NCBI GenBank assembly: GCA_958451915.1 | Contig: CAUDRX010000109.1 | Span: forward strand, 1-7,559 | From: an uncultured Peptococcaceae bacterium | GTDB taxonomy: Bacteria; Bacillota; Peptococcia; Peptococcales; Peptococcaceae | Length of the DNA stretch: 7,559 bases | Direction: 5' to 3' | Part shown: positions 5,829-7,559 of the stretch, one piece after another | Position numbering within the stretch: position 1 is the first letter of the stretch | Layout of the letters: every line of letters starts with the position of its first letter | The notes under the pieces: generated by a model | Told to the model about the DNA's origin: nothing | What the model saw: the letters and a program-made list of their open reading frames with translations, nothing else | The model's database searches: none | Translations under genes and position numbers: made by a program

Positions 5829-7244
5829 TCATTTGCGCTTTTTCTTCTTTGGCATGACGTGGATGGCTTCGCCGATGATCTCCTCCACCGCTTCGCCGAC
5901 GCCTTCGTTGTAGGTCGGATGCGGACGGATGGCTTTCACCACCTGTTCGGCGGTCATGCCATTGGCAATGGCCACAGCCATCTCGCTGATCATGTCGGTG
6001 GCACGGGCACACATCATCTGTGCACCAACGAGACGATGATCGTCGGCGCGGGCGATGACCTTGATGAATCCGCGGTCTTCTTTGGTGATGAGGCTCTTGC
6101 CATTGCCGCCCATGACATACTTGCCGACAAGGACATCGAGGCCGGTGGTCTTGGCTTCGTCTTCGGTGATCCCCACAGAGGCGATCTCCGGATCGGTGTA
6201 AACGCAGGCCGGCACAACATTGAGGTCAATGGATGGTGCATGACCGGCGATATGTTCCGCGGTGACGATGCCCTGAGCGCTGGCAGTGTGCGCCAGCTGC
6301 ATCCCGATGACGACGTCACCGATGGCATAGACGCCCGGGATCGAGCTTTGGAAGTGCTCATCCACAAGGATTCGCCCGCGTTCCATTTCCGGCGTCGCAT
6401 CTTCGGCAAAGAGGCCCTGGGTGTTTGGCCCGCGGCCCACAGAGCAGAGCACGTACTGAGCGCTGACGGTCTTCTCTTCGTCCTTCTGTTTGAAATGCAC
6501 GGCTGTCAGCTCGCCATCTTCCGACAGACTCTGGACCATGGCATTGTTATAGATCTCGACGCCGCGCTTCTTCATGATCATGCGCAGGTTCTGGCTGATC
6601 TCGCGGTCCATATTCGGCAGGATGCGGTCCATGCCTTCGATGATCGTCACCTTGGTGCCGAAATAGGAGAAGGCATTGGCGAATTCCACGCCGATGACGC
6701 CGCCGCCGATGATGGCGATGGAGTCTGGGCGTTCCCGCAGCTTGAAGAGGTCGTCGCTGGAGATGACCCCCGGCAGCTTCATGCCCGGGATGTTCAGCAC
6801 GACCGGCTTGGAACCAGCGGCAAGGATGATATTGTCAGCGCTGTAATCTGTGACGCTGCCATCAGCAGCAGTGACGCGCACGGTCTTGTCCGCATGGAGC
6901 ATCCCGCGGCCGCGGATCAGCGTGACATCGTTGCCCTTGAAGAGCTGCTCGACGCCGCCGACAAGTTTGTCGATGGTGTTCTGTTTATAATCGATGATCT
7001 TTTCGTAGTCAAAATGCACGTTCTCAGCGATGATGCCAAAAGCTTCAGCGTCCTTCATCTCTTCATAGAGGGTGGCCGCGTGGATCATCGCCTTCGCCGG
7101 GATGCAGCCGCGGTTGAGGCAGGTGCCGCCAACTTCTCGGGCTTCTACCACAGCTGTGGAGAGCCCCAGCTTGGCCGCTTTGATCGCTGCCACATAGCCG
7201 CCCGGGCCTGCCCCGACGACAATAAGTTGATAATGGTTCTGCAA
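5829..7244 (-). CDS. lpd: Dihydrolipoamide dehydrogenase (E3 / L-protein)
   Basis: A 471-residue flavoprotein that reoxidises the dihydrolipoyl arm of lipoyl complexes (2-oxo-acid dehydrogenases, acetoin dehydrogenase, glycine cleavage system) with NAD+. Domains in order: FAD-binding GAGPGG (11-16) with acidic Glu34; redox pair Cys42 and Cys47 in GGTCLNRGCIPAK; NAD-binding GGGVIG (180-185) with Glu203, favouring NAD+ over NADP+; FAD motif YAIGDV (306-311); dimer domain with catalytic HPTYNE (His442, Glu447). The usual HxHPT reads RPHPT here. The protein ends in a very basic tail, PKKKKRK. The start is TTG 7244, because AAGGAGG at 7253-7259 is exactly 8 nt upstream and the FAD strand begins at once; no in-frame ATG is near, and a longer frame to 7442 overlaps lplA. 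It lies 34 nt downstream of lplA, probably in one operon. Which complex it serves is not shown. Confidence 0.96.
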   Translation of the reverse strand: MQNHYQLIVVGAGPGGYVAAIKAAKLGLSTAVVEAREVGGTCLNRGCIPAKAMIHAATLYEEMKDAEAFGIIAENVHFDYEKIIDYKQNTIDKLVGGVEQLFKGNDVTLIRGRGMLHADKTVRVTAADGSVTDYSADNIILAAGSKPVVLNIPGMKLPGVISSDDLFKLRERPDSIAIIGGGVIGVEFANAFSYFGTKVTIIEGMDRILPNMDREISQNLRMIMKKRGVEIYNNAMVQSLSEDGELTAVHFKQKDEEKTVSAQYVLCSVGRGPNTQGLFAEDATPEMERGRILVDEHFQSSIPGVYAIGDVVIGMQLAHTASAQGIVTAEHIAGHAPSIDLNVVPACVYTDPEIASVGITEDEAKTTGLDVLVGKYVMGGNGKSLITKEDRGFIKVIARADDHRLVGAQMMCARATDMISEMAVAIANGMTAEQVVKAIRPHPTYNEGVGEAVEEIIGEAIHVMPKKKKRK

Positions 7245-7259
7245 ATCACAGTCCTCCTT
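7244..7259 (-). promoter_or_regulatory. Strong ribosome binding site with TTG start for lpd
   Basis: AAGGAGG (plus-strand CCTCCTT, 7253-7259) precedes TTG (7244-7242) by 8 nt. The next residues, QNHYQLIVVGAGPGG, are a normal Lpd N-terminus. A GTG in another frame lies between them but leads nowhere. A non-ATG start behind a perfect site is the best reading. Confidence 0.75.
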
Positions 7260-7278
7260 TGTTTGAGCAAACACACAA

Positions 7279-7559
7279 CTAGAGGTCGCACCCTTCGAGC
7301 CAATCCGCCAGTTCATCCCGTACCGCGCCTGTCTCGCACGGCAGCCCCCGCACCGCTTCTGCCAGTGCGGCCGCCTCGTAGCGCACACCGATGAGAGCCG
7401 GCGCCAGGGCATCAATGAAGGCCGGCAGGAGCGCATCGGCATAGACCTCAGCGTCCTTCACCCTGCCATCGGCAATGGCGAACTGGATCTCCACCCCGCC
7501 CCAGCTGAAGCGCTGGCTGAAACTGCGGTCAAAAGCAAAACGCCTGCCATAGTTCCATT
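7279..7559 (-). CDS. lplA: Lipoate-protein ligase, C-terminal part only
   Basis: The last 92 or so residues of a lipoate-protein ligase A-type protein; the catalytic N-terminal part lies beyond the window edge. These enzymes activate lipoate with ATP and attach it to the lysine of lipoyl domains (E2 subunits, GcvH). The visible part begins WNYGRRFAFDRSFS, followed by GGVEIQFAIADGRVKDAEVY and ADALLPAFIDAL. This matches the family's WNYG motif and the C-terminal accessory domain with its G(V/I)EI, DGxIKxAxxYxD and LxGxxY elements. The frame continues open to the window end and stops at TAG (7279-7281). lpd follows 34 nt later on the same strand with no terminator between, so the two are probably co-transcribed. 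The family call is good; which ligase subtype (LplA or LplJ) cannot be decided from this piece. Confidence 0.82.
   Translation of the reverse strand, partial: WNYGRRFAFDRSFSQRFSWGGVEIQFAIADGRVKDAEVYADALLPAFIDALAPALIGVRYEAAALAEAVRGLPCETGAVRDELADWLEGCDL

Noticed and set aside
5829..5849. Nuclear localisation signal at the Lpd C-terminus
   Set aside because: The PKKKKRK string resembles one, but everything else in the window is bacterial, so the meaning would not apply.
5718..7394. Plus-strand open frame of 558 codons opposite lpd
   Set aside because: It is the mirror of the lpd frame; its His- and Asp-rich composition is what GC-biased codons give when read on the opposite strand. No ribosome binding site or family motif was seen, while lpd on the other strand has all its motifs.

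Overview
The window is gene-dense, GC-rich bacterial DNA with strong AAGGAGG-type ribosome binding sites. Its gene content (an ATP-dependent formate-tetrahydrofolate ligase with a separate cyclohydrolase, plus lipoate enzymes) fits an anaerobic Bacillota-type organism. A GC-rich Negativicutes or Clostridia member is my guess; the sequence does not settle the taxon.

Left part (1-2389, plus strand): a co-directional run of three genes. It starts with the 3' part of a metallo-beta-lactamase-fold hydrolase, followed by a small P-loop kinase-like protein that overlaps it by ATGA. The third gene is an unusual two-domain GNAT acetyltransferase. Its two halves are about 54% identical, and the linker between them still reads as an intergenic ribosome binding site followed by ATG.

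Centre (2396-5743, minus strand): a folate one-carbon operon fhs-fchA-folD with gaps of only 14 and 13 nt. It is probably transcribed from a promoter near 5715-5743 and ends at a strong hairpin-plus-T-tract terminator at 2396-2430. That hairpin lies between the two convergent gene sets. The FolD protein has Ala where E. coli FolD has the cyclohydrolase lysine Lys54, Phe where it has Gln98, and Ser where it has Gly122. With a dedicated cyclohydrolase (FchA) one gene upstream, the simplest reading is that this FolD has become mainly a methylene-THF dehydrogenase.

Right part (5801-7559, minus strand): the end of a lipoate-protein ligase gene followed 34 nt later by lpd (dihydrolipoamide dehydrogenase). 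lpd probably starts at TTG and closes with its own hairpin. Lipoate attachment plus Lpd serves lipoyl complexes, including the glycine cleavage system, whose product methylene-THF is the substrate of FolD. The right and centre parts may therefore belong to one glycine/formate one-carbon metabolism, though no gcv genes are visible here.

No tRNA, rRNA, CRISPR array, insertion sequence or phage gene was seen. No stretch longer than 300 bases lacks a gene; the longest gap is 174 nt, between lpd and fhs. I did not find a clearly new multi-gene system. The best leads are the FolD active-site change paired with FchA, and the fused GNAT pair with an embedded start site.
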